Shown here in pieces: positions 1-7,215 of a stretch of 64,000 nucleotides of DNA; within the stretch, counting starts at the first letter, position 1; every line of letters starts with the position of its first letter. The notes beneath the pieces were generated by a model. That model was not told the DNA's origin. It was given only the letters and a program-made list of their open reading frames with translations, and did not search any database. Both the position numbers and the translations under genes were made by a program. The stretch is from Paraburkholderia sp. FT54 (GTDB taxonomy: Bacteria; Pseudomonadota; Gammaproteobacteria; Burkholderiales; Burkholderiaceae): NCBI RefSeq assembly GCF_031585635.1, contig NZ_CP134197.1, forward strand, positions 558,001-622,000. Direction: 5' to 3'.

Positions 1-517
1 AGTTTTTCGTGCGGCGGTACATTAGCGACGCTTTGGTTCGCCGCATGGCGTGCGTCCCGTATGCCGTATCGTCAAGCCCGATCGAACCTATCCAGCGATG
101 CACCAGGCGGGCGTATTGACGCGTCGAAAGGTGCGGCGATCCGTGAATGCGACTCGGGAACAGAAAATCGGAAGGCGACAGTCTCGCTAACTTGATCCAG
201 GCTTCCGTGCTATCTCGGGTTAGCTCGGTGATTTCGAACTGAACCGGCCATTGCGTCTTCTGCTGCATGACCATTGCCCGTGAAGCAACGCGCTGACCAA
301 GGCAGATATCACGTACTCGCAGTTTGGTCAGATCGCATGCTCTCAACTTGCTGTCGATGGCCAGATTAAACATCGCAAGATCGCGGGTTCTTGCCGCCAG
401 TTGCAGACGGATCCGGATCGCCCAGATCTCTTTCAGTTTCAGCGGTGGCTTCTGCCCCGTCAACTTGCCATTATTCCAGGGCACATGCGCCGCACTGAGA
501 ACGGTAGTTGCGTCCAT
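1..517 (-). CDS. Tyrosine-type site-specific recombinase, partial (3' end outside window)
   Basis: Reading the minus strand from an ATG at 517 gives an open frame of 172 codons that runs off the window edge. It begins MDATTVLSAAHVPWNNGK and carries a plausible first catalytic arginine (RACDLTKLRV) and the THAMRR box, which fits the HxxR motif of phage-integrase-fold recombinases. The active-site tyrosine would lie beyond position 1. An AAAGGAG ribosome site sits just upstream of the start. Small single-domain integrases of this type are common stand-alone genes in Burkholderia and Pseudomonas accessory DNA. Its place beside a HEPN-like gene and insertion sequences fits a mobile or formerly mobile segment. 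The family is clear; the DNA target is unknown. Confidence 0.8.
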   Translation of the reverse strand, partial: MDATTVLSAAHVPWNNGKLTGQKPPLKLKEIWAIRIRLQLAARTRDLAMFNLAIDSKLRACDLTKLRVRDICLGQRVASRAMVMQQKTQWPVQFEITELTRDSTEAWIKLARLSPSDFLFPSRIHGSPHLSTRQYARLVHRWIGSIGLDDTAYGTHAMRRTKASLMYRRTKN

Positions 518-674
518 GACAATCTCCTTTCAAGTGAAGGGAGTGCCAGTCTGCGCCGATCACCGGGACGATAACCGACCAGCTTCAAAAAATCCGGCAG
601 CACCTGAGGTTCTGTGCCATCGCGAGTATGAACATAACGAATGCATTATCAGTGTTGATATTAGTTGGTAACGC

Positions 675-1484
675 TTGGCAAACTGGATTCGCCGCGTCAA
701 CGAGGTTTGGGGGCCCGTCACGGCAGGGGGGCCGCCGCCAAGGAAAAACACGGTTCAGAGTGTTTCACGTCCGTTAAAGGTGCCGGCGAAAGTCACGATT
801 TCGGGTACAAACGACACCTCGTCGTATCAGTGGTATCCGACTTTCTTCGTCGAAGCATTTGTCCATGAGGTATTTCTCGTCGCGAACCTCGCAGTGCCTG
901 GTTCGGCGAATTTCTACACTCTATCGATCACGGGGAATGAAGATCAGTTACCAACTGAGGCGAGACTTTCACAATACGCATTCGAAGCTGGGTGGGCTAA
1001 TTCATTGAGCGGTGAGTGGCCAAAGGTGGGGGCTTTGCCGAGAGGAGATGTATTCGAGTGGTTCAAGGCCTTAGACCTTGGCTATAAGCAGCGAGCCGGC
1101 ACGGGCATCGAAAAGGCACTGTATGTCTTGTTGCACATGGCCAAGGATGATACTCGGATAGACTCTGTAGTCTGGATATTCCATGGACTCGAAGCGCTGT
1201 TGTCAACACGGGTTGGAGAGAGCGTGTCCGGAATGGTGCGACGGCTAGGGGCGGTTCCGGAGCTGGATGCACGTACGCGGAAACTACTGAATCAAAGATT
1301 GCGTAAACTTTGCGACCTGCGTAGCTCGTTCGTGCATGGAGGTTACTCTGCGCTACATCCTGCCAGCATCTATGGTCCACCCCGTTTTTGCAACCCTGAT
1401 CTTCGATGGCGAGTTGGCTTGCCTAAATCTATTCGGCGTCATTGTGGGGATTGCTCCCCGCGCCACGATGAGATTCGCGCCTGA
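675..1484 (+). CDS. HEPN (Apea-like) domain protein, probably with damaged 3' end
   Basis: A TTG-initiated frame of 269 residues. Its C-terminal third contains LCDLRSSFVHGGY, where R216 and H221 make an Rx4H motif, the catalytic signature of HEPN ribonucleases; the arrangement resembles Apea-like HEPN proteins found in accessory islands. The N-terminal half has no domain I recognise. From about 1,365 the annotated frame becomes rich in Arg, Pro and Cys, whereas the +1 frame from 1,372 to 1,494 reads as a better protein (MVHPVFATLIFDGELACL and on). This suggests a frameshift near the true C-terminus. The gene sits between a recombinase and an IS110 copy. A defence or toxin role is inference only. 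Confidence 0.6.
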   Translation: MANWIRRVNEVWGPVTAGGPPPRKNTVQSVSRPLKVPAKVTISGTNDTSSYQWYPTFFVEAFVHEVFLVANLAVPGSANFYTLSITGNEDQLPTEARLSQYAFEAGWANSLSGEWPKVGALPRGDVFEWFKALDLGYKQRAGTGIEKALYVLLHMAKDDTRIDSVVWIFHGLEALLSTRVGESVSGMVRRLGAVPELDARTRKLLNQRLRKLCDLRSSFVHGGYSALHPASIYGPPRFCNPDLRWRVGLPKSIRRHCGDCSPRHDEIRA

Positions 1485-1630
1485 CGATCCTTAAAAGTGG
1501 GTCGGCTTCGAGAAGCCTGTTTGGCACTCAGGTTCTTCGTCAGGCCGGGTGCGCCGTTCACGTCATCAATTTTCAGTCGTCGCAAAACCAGTTGGGTGAT
1601 TGTGGTCAATAAAGATGAAGCTGTGTTCGT

Positions 1631-2656
1631 TCAGGCCGGGCGGGTTGCGAAGCCGGCGTCGAATGTGGTTTGGCGCGCAACGATGGCCCAGGCGGTTCGG
1701 GCCAGCTTGTTGGCCAGCGCGCACGCCACCACGTTTGAATGCCGCTGCGCCAGCATTGCGCGAACCCACTCTGCCAGACGGCCGGTTCGTTTCTCCAGGC
1801 CACGCATGTAGGCTCGGGCGCACAGGACGAGCAGGCGCCTGACATTTTTGTCGCCGCGCCGGCTAATCCCGAGGAGGTTGGCCTTTCCCCCCGTACTGTA
1901 TTGCTGGGGAACGAGCCCAACCGATGCCGCAAAATCGCGACTGCATCCATACTGCTTTGCGTCGCCCATTTTCGCGGCTAACGCGCTTGCGGTGACCGGG
2001 CCGATTCCCGGGATGCTCATCAGGCGCTGTCCGACCTCGTCGTCAGCGAGCTGGCGGGCCAGCTCCTGGTCAATTCCACCAATCTGTTCGTCGAGGTACT
2101 TGAAGTGCTCATGAAGGCGTTCGAGAATCACAACGAGCCGCGGCGGCAGTTCCTGCATGGCAAGCACGGCTGGCAGACGTGTGACGGCGGTCTTGCCCAC
2201 CGGCAGACTGATGCCAAACTCGAGGAGAAAGCCATGCATCTGGTTGACGGTTCTGGTGCGCTCACGCACCATCGATTCACGCACACGATGCAGCACCGAA
2301 AGCGTCTGCTGCGATTCCGTCTTCGGGGTCACGAATCTCATCGCCGGGCGTGACGCTGCTTCGCAGATTGCCTCGGCATCGACGAAATCATTCTTGTTTG
2401 ACTTGACGAATGGCCTGACGAACCGCGGCGAGATCAGCTTGACCGTGTGCCCGATTGCGGCCAGCTTGCGGGCCATATGATGCGAACCGGCGCAGGCTTC
2501 CATGACGACGGTACAGGCATGGAACGTCGCGAAAAATTCGATCAGTTGTTTGCGGCTCATTTTTTTGCGGAACACAGCTTTCCCCTTTGCGTCCTGCCCG
2601 TGCAGGTGAAAGGTGTGTTTGCCCAGATCGATACCAACGAGCGTTACGTCGTCCAT
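1631..2656 (-). CDS. IS110-family transposase, intact
   Basis: A 341-residue protein of typical IS110 length. The N-terminal DEDD RuvC-like nuclease domain is visible as VGIDLGKH near residue 8, VMEACAGSHH near residue 52 and KNDFVDAEA near residue 90. The C-terminal transposase_20 domain contains the IPGIGPVTASALAA helix-hairpin-helix and the conserved serine region STGGKANLLGISRRGDK. No frameshift or internal stop is present, so the gene may still be active. A GGAG ribosome site precedes the ATG. Known IS110 enzymes use an element-encoded bridge RNA to choose target and donor; the flanking non-coding ends here (1,485-1,630 and 2,657-2,715) are where such an RNA would have to be. Confidence 0.95.
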   Translation of the reverse strand: MDDVTLVGIDLGKHTFHLHGQDAKGKAVFRKKMSRKQLIEFFATFHACTVVMEACAGSHHMARKLAAIGHTVKLISPRFVRPFVKSNKNDFVDAEAICEAASRPAMRFVTPKTESQQTLSVLHRVRESMVRERTRTVNQMHGFLLEFGISLPVGKTAVTRLPAVLAMQELPPRLVVILERLHEHFKYLDEQIGGIDQELARQLADDEVGQRLMSIPGIGPVTASALAAKMGDAKQYGCSRDFAASVGLVPQQYSTGGKANLLGISRRGDKNVRRLLVLCARAYMRGLEKRTGRLAEWVRAMLAQRHSNVVACALANKLARTAWAIVARQTTFDAGFATRPA

Positions 2657-2719
2657 GATGGTCTCCAGTCCGGTATGAACACTGCCAGCCTACCCTGTCC
2701 GGCGGGGCGGGGTGGACCA

Positions 2720-2756
2720 TTCCATTAGTGGAGTTGCGACACAACCACTTATGGAA
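2720..2756. repeat. Imperfect 12-bp inverted repeat upstream of the second IS110 gene
   Basis: TTCCATTAGTGG and CCACTTATGGAA are inverted copies with one mismatch, separated by 13 bases, and lie 13 bases before the ATG at 2,769. The hairpin is located where the left end of an IS110/IS1111-type element would be. It could be a sub-terminal repeat, a translation-blocking hairpin or a joint between the two IS copies. Confidence 0.5.
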
Positions 2757-2768
2757 CGGAGACCCCAG

Positions 2769-3581
2769 ATGAATGCTACGACATACGGACTCGACATTGC
2801 AAAACGGGTGTTCCAGATGTACTGGGTCGACGCCCAAACTGGCGAGATCGCGAATCGGAAGTTCGGACGTGACGATTTAATTGCGTTTCTGGCGCAGCGC
2901 CCCGCCGGTCGCGTCGCTCTCGAAGCTTGCGGAAGTGCTCACTGGTGGGCGCGTAAGATTCACGCGCTCGGACACGAGGTGGTGCTATTACACGCCCAAT
3001 TCATTCGACCTTTCGTGCAGACGAACAAGACCGACGCGGCGGACGCCCGGGCAATCTGGACTGCAGTGCGGCAACCCGGCATGCGCACCGTTGCCGCCAA
3101 GACAGAGGATCAGCAAGTGATGCTAAGCCTTCATCGTATGCGCTCGTTGCTCGTCAAGTTTCGAACGATGCAGATAAATCAGCTGCGCGGATTGCTGTAT
3201 GAATTCGGCGTTACGTTTCGCGCAGGACGCGTAGCAGGACTCGACGAGATCAGAGAGCGCATGGCAGAACTCGAAGACACACTGCCACGATCGATACTTC
3301 TTAACCTTCTCGAACAGTTGCGTCGCATCAACGTGTTTGAGGAAGACATCAATCAAATCGAGAAGCGGATTGGCGCCTAGCAGAAACACGAAGCGGCATG
3401 TCGTGCGATCTCCGAAGTGCCGGGCATCGGCCGCCTGACTGCAACGGCCTTGGTAGCAACAATTGGAGATGTGAAGACATTCAGGTCGGGGCGCGAGTTC
3501 GCAGCGTTTCTGGGGCTTGTTCCTCGTCAGAATGGTACCGGCGGAAAGATACGGCTGGGCTCGATCTCCAGACGTGGCGAC
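2769..3581 (+). pseudogene. IS110-family transposase, nonsense-mutated and 3'-truncated
   Basis: The frame opens MNATTYGLDIAKRVFQMYWV and carries the DEDD-type motifs (GLDIAK, ALEACGSAHWW, TNKTDAADARA). A TAG at 3,378-3,380 interrupts it, and the same frame continues directly as QKHEAACRAISEVPGIG, so one base change (probably a tryptophan codon) explains the break. The downstream domain then runs through PRQNGTGGKIRLGSISRRGD and stops matching the family at about 3,581, where ISNCY-like sequence begins. The missing tail would be roughly 60 to 80 residues. It is a different subtype from the neighbouring intact copy. Confidence 0.85.
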
Positions 3582-3985
3582 CCATATCCAGGCCATCGTT
3601 GAGATCGGTCTGAAGCCCGGCCGTGCCGCCGAACGGTTAGGCCTGAGCGTGCGCCAGGTCGAACGGCTGGTGACTCGGTATCGTGAGCGTGGGCCGTCTG
3701 GCGTGGCCTCAGGCAGACGTGGCCGACCGGGTAACCGCAAGCTCGATGCGGGGCTAGCGGTGCGGGCGCTGACGATCATCCGCGAGCGCTACGCTGATTT
3801 CGGACCGACGCTGGCGCGCGAGAAGCTCGATGAATGTCACGGCATCCGGCTGGCCCAGGAGACGGTCAGGCGGCTGATGACCGAGGCCGGGTTGTGGGTG
3901 CCGCGCACACAGCGCCCGCCGAAGGTCTACCAGCTGCGGGCACCTGCCGAGGCGCGGTTGACGGAGGCGCCGATCCACAGGGTGA
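3582..3985 (+). pseudogene. ISNCY/IS1202-like transposase fragment
   Basis: After the IS110 break the plus strand encodes HIQAIVEIGLKPGRAAERLG, then LSVRQVERLVTRYRERG, a helix-turn-helix, then SGRRGRPGNRK, RERYADFGPTLAREKL and a second helix-turn-helix (LAQETVRRLMTEAGLW). This order is typical of the N-terminal half of ISNCY-family transposases. The start is missing and the frame loses family resemblance after about 3,980. A nominal open frame of 175 codons (3,517-4,044) spans the junction and is a chimera, not a gene. Confidence 0.75.
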
Positions 3986-4071
3986 CATCGAGCACCGCGT
4001 TCAGGGTCGACGTCACCGCACCAATCCGCTATACGGGACAGTAAGCGCACTCGCGCTTATCACCGGAATTT

Positions 4072-4095
4072 GAAAGACGCCTGGCGGCGTCCTTC
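4072..4095 (-). terminator. Probable hairpin terminator downstream of porin 1
   Basis: On the minus strand GAAGGACGCC pairs with GGCGTCTTTC around a GCCA loop: 10 paired positions with one G-U. It lies about 40 bases past the porin stop codon. There is no long U-tract after the stem, so efficiency is uncertain. Confidence 0.5.
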
Positions 4096-4137
4096 AAGTC
4101 GTGTGGAGTGCTACGAGGTACAGCTCGAAATCAGCAT

Positions 4138-5316
4138 TTAGAACCGGTGACGCAAGCCGATCGCCGTGACAAGCTGCTTGTTAGTCGAAGACTGCGTCAT
4201 GCCGTAGACGCCGGCGTTAAATATAGAGTTGCCATTGCCGCCGCCGACGAGCTGATAGACCGCTTGCGCGTACACGTCGGTGCGAGCGGACAATTGGTAG
4301 TCGGCCTGAACCACAAAATTGTTCCAATGCGGGTCGGCCGCCGGTCCGGTTGATCCGCCCGAAAACGCACCCATGGTGTACGTGTAGGACGCTCCGAGGC
4401 TAAAATCGGGCCGCACGAAATAGCGACCGTTGATCTCGAAGTTGTCGAATTTCATCGACTGGCCCGAGATGGGGTTGGTGGCGCCGAAAAGCGAGTTGAT
4501 GTTGTAGGTAACGGAATGGGTGTATACGAGGCCGACGGAAGACTTGTCGCCGAACTTGTACTGAGCACTGGCGCCCCAGATTTGTTGGTCGCCGCCCCCC
4601 GCCAGCTGGTCGCCGTCGTTTATGCTCGATGCGCCTGCCGCGTTCGGCGATGCTGCGTTACGGTTGAGTTGAAGATACGCGGCCCCAATATTGATCGGAC
4701 CGTTGGAATAGCTGGCGCCCAGGCTGTATGCGTTGTTGTTCCCGCCTGCGCCCGCCATGTTGGAGAACGCATACATCGCGCCGGCCTTGAAGCCGCCGTA
4801 CGAGATGCTGCTGAACTTGACCGAATTGTTCAGACGCAAGTCGTTGTCCAGGTTGTCATTGTCGTACGGGTGGGAGGCAAGATTGCCGCCGAAACCCCCT
4901 CCCGTCCCGCTATTCGGTGCGACGTAGTCGACAATGAAATCGTATTGACGGCCCAGCGTAAGCGTTCCGTACTCATTGGAACTGAGACCAACCCACGCCT
5001 GGCGGCCGAACAGGTCCGTTTGCGCCGCTGTTGAATTTTTGAGCGCGCCATTGTTCACTGTAAAGCCGTTCTCCAAGTCGAACACGGCGTGCAGACCGCC
5101 GCCGAGATCCTCATTGCCGCGCAAGCCCCAGCGCGAGGTACTCAGGCTACCAGAGGTCAGCAGAAATTGGCTGGCACCTTGGCCAGTGCTAGTTTTCGCG
5201 TTGTTCGCATAGACCACGCTCGTGTCGATGATGCCGTAAAGCGTCACGCTGCTTTGCGCATGTGCTGCCCCTGCCAAAAGCATGGCCGACGCAATGGCCA
5301 GATTCTTCAACTTCAT
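4138..5316 (-). CDS. Burkholderia-type general porin (porin 1)
   Basis: Trimeric outer-membrane porin of the Gram-negative porin_4 family, about 392 residues, as expected. The signal peptide is MKLKNLAIASAMLLAGAAHA followed by QSSVTLYGIIDTSV, the conserved first beta strand. Mid-protein has SRWGLRGNEDLGGGLHAVF and GRQAWVGL; the protein ends in GLRHRF with the terminal phenylalanine required for barrel assembly. An in-frame extension to 5,424 exists, but the signal peptide fixes the start at 5,316. It would pass small hydrophilic solutes; the specific solute cannot be told. The gene is monocistronic with a hairpin behind it. Confidence 0.93.
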   Translation of the reverse strand: MKLKNLAIASAMLLAGAAHAQSSVTLYGIIDTSVVYANNAKTSTGQGASQFLLTSGSLSTSRWGLRGNEDLGGGLHAVFDLENGFTVNNGALKNSTAAQTDLFGRQAWVGLSSNEYGTLTLGRQYDFIVDYVAPNSGTGGGFGGNLASHPYDNDNLDNDLRLNNSVKFSSISYGGFKAGAMYAFSNMAGAGGNNNAYSLGASYSNGPINIGAAYLQLNRNAASPNAAGASSINDGDQLAGGGDQQIWGASAQYKFGDKSSVGLVYTHSVTYNINSLFGATNPISGQSMKFDNFEINGRYFVRPDFSLGASYTYTMGAFSGGSTGPAADPHWNNFVVQADYQLSARTDVYAQAVYQLVGGGNGNSIFNAGVYGMTQSSTNKQLVTAIGLRHRF

Positions 5317-6179
5317 TTCAGATTCCCCGATAACGTAAGTCGTTCCTAACAGGCGATTCATGATCGCCAACGCATAAGCGTGCGCAGTATAAGTTTTCGT
5401 CGGCGCGTCAAGGCGGGAAGACACGGTTTCAGAAACCTAAACAAAGTGTCATGAATATTTAGCAATCGATTGAGAAACGACGCCGGACGCACGTGGGCAC
5501 AACGAGACGCAGAAGATACGGCGCTGCATTGCACCGTCTCCTGTCGCGTACCTGCCACATTTGCAAATAAAACTACGAATACAAAGGATCAATGCGCCTG
5601 AAACAGCAAATGATTAGTAAGTTGTTCGTAACATTGTGCGTCTCACGGTTTATCCGTTTATTCCGCTTTAGCGAATGCGCGTAGGGCGCGGTGAAGGCGC
5701 GCGTAGTGACCGCCGTGAGGCGTGGGTCGGACGCGGCAATCTGTGGCTGGAGTCTCGGCGAGCCGTGGAGAACCCCGGCGCGCCGGGGACGGGGGCGTGA
5801 CGGTACGTGCGTGGAACAGTCATCGGACATGGACACCGACCCTATGACAGAGGAGTCTTAGCGAAGCGGACGCGGCTCACGTGGATGGTCGGAGGCGCGG
5901 CACGAACTCCGCGCCGGATTCGCTAAAAATTCTTTTAGCCAAACCGCTCCGCTGGCGCTGACAGCTATTGACATCGAAATCTGAGCCACCGCCGTCAGCG
6001 CTTGAATTTGAAGCTGGCTCGCGCTCGACGAGTCGTCGGTGGCCGTCGCTTCACCAAATGGCGACTCGTCGCTCATCAGCAGACGTTCGCCATGCGACTG
6101 CAAAGGACCGTTCATGGCCGATTGTCCGCGTTCAGCTTTCTGTGCCCTTAGCCGCCGCTCGAAAACATACCCCCATGCC
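5317..6179. other. Long intergenic stretch, no secure gene
   Basis: The porin leader occupies the left part. A minus-strand open frame (5,858-6,268; a shorter version starts at the methionine of MNGPLQSHGERLL) has low-complexity Ser/Ala content and overlaps IS91 debris at its 5' end. I do not recognise it and would not call it a gene without conservation data. Confidence 0.5.
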
Positions 6180-6500
6180 AATAGCCGCTTTGTGGCAGCA
6201 AGCGCCGCCGGAACAGCCGCTAGAGCACGCGCACTGGCAGAAAGAAGCCGGGCCGGCATGCAACCCACCGTTCACCATCGGGCAACAGGCCTCCCCCGGG
6301 AACGATGCCGTGCACGTGAGGATGGTGTGTGAGTGCCGAGCCCCATGTGCGCAGCACGAGGGTCGCGCCAATCTGCGCGCCCAGATGTTTTGGATCGGCA
6401 GCGATGGTACGGAGGGTTTCGGCGGCAACGTCGAACAGCAGACCGTATATCACCGCCTTGTTGTACCAGGCGATCGCGCTGATCGCCGCAGGCACATTCA
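6180..6500 (-). pseudogene. IS91-family (HUH) transposase fragment
   Basis: The minus strand encodes YNKAVIYGLLFDVAAETLR and then GSALTHHPHVHGIVPGGG, the HUH histidine motif of IS91/ISCR-type rolling-circle transposases, followed by WVACRPGFFLPVRVL. A stop codon replaces the next residue, after which RLFRRRLL continues the family pattern. Only about 100 of the usual 350 to 400 residues remain, with both ends missing, so this is a relic. Confidence 0.85.
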
Positions 6501-6512
6501 GACCCTGTCGGC

Positions 6513-6630
6513 AAATTCGATCGCAACTGGCTCAAGGGTGCGCTGGATGATGCGATCCCTGCGGTGCTGTGCGGTGCCGGCCACAATCTGCGGATGATCC
6601 TCAGAAAGCTGAGGATTTTTACGCCGTCGT
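6513..6630 (+). pseudogene. IS5-family transposase, C-terminal fragment
   Basis: The plus strand encodes KFDRNWLKGALDDAIPAVLC followed by GAGHNLRMILRKLRIF, which is the conserved C-terminal end of IS5-family DDE transposases. No upstream part is present; the fragment abuts the IS91 relic. A fragment from the opposite (N-terminal) end of the same family lies at 9,548, across the lipoprotein gene. Confidence 0.75.
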
Positions 6631-7215
6631 TCTCAACATGCTGCTCAGTCCCGCGATCGCCACGCTATTGGCGCGATGATCCCGCAGCAGAGCAAAACGA
6701 ATTGTTCAGAACCGGCTATCTATTATTTCTGACTGCCGGGGCCGATAACGCAAACGATTGCGCGCATGAAATGGCCGACGCGATTCATCTAAGAACGAAT
6801 ACAGGCCATGCAAAGACGTCAAAATTTTTTTGCATATCTTCCCAATCACGCCCGGAGCATTTTTAACGGACACTGGCAGCGCATTATCGGAAGAACGGAG
6901 CGATTTAATGACCCGATCAACCTCATATCAGGTCGTGTATATATATTGATTTTAAGAAAAGACGATCGGAAATGCTTTCGTGTCACAAAAACTAAACACA
7001 CGGCCGACAGAATCGCCGGGTTTTCATCCCCCTTCCAAATTCTTACAAGAATCATGAAAACCCTAGGCTTATTGATAGGCACAAGACTATCCCTTATTTT
7101 AAGAGAGTCTTTGTGTCCTCAGATACGTGGGGCCGCTCCAAACAGCGCATGTCATGAGCCTACGATTTTCAGCCTGTAACGAATTTGTCCAAATCTTTAT
7201 TGACCTATAACTCAA
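6631..7215. other. AT-richer intergenic region upstream of the lipoprotein gene
   Basis: About 580 bases with visibly lower GC than the surroundings and no convincing gene. It must contain the promoter and translation signals of the lipoprotein gene; no strong ribosome site is obvious next to its ATG. Lower GC, together with the IS debris to its left, suggests imported DNA. Confidence 0.5.

Larger units (their letters stand above)
1485..4050. mobile_element. Cluster of insertion-sequence copies and fragments
   Basis: This stretch is made of an intact IS110-family transposase gene on the minus strand, a second IS110 gene on the plus strand broken by a stop codon and truncated, and an ISNCY-like fragment fused to its end. 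The two IS110 genes are head to head with only 112 bases between their start codons. Outer element boundaries cannot be fixed by eye because IS110 elements lack conventional terminal inverted repeats and target duplications, so the limits are approximate. Confidence 0.75.

Noticed and set aside
5858..6268. A 136-codon minus-strand frame as a gene
   Set aside because: Its N-terminal part is an out-of-frame reading of the IS91 relic; the rest is low complexity with no ribosome site that I can see.
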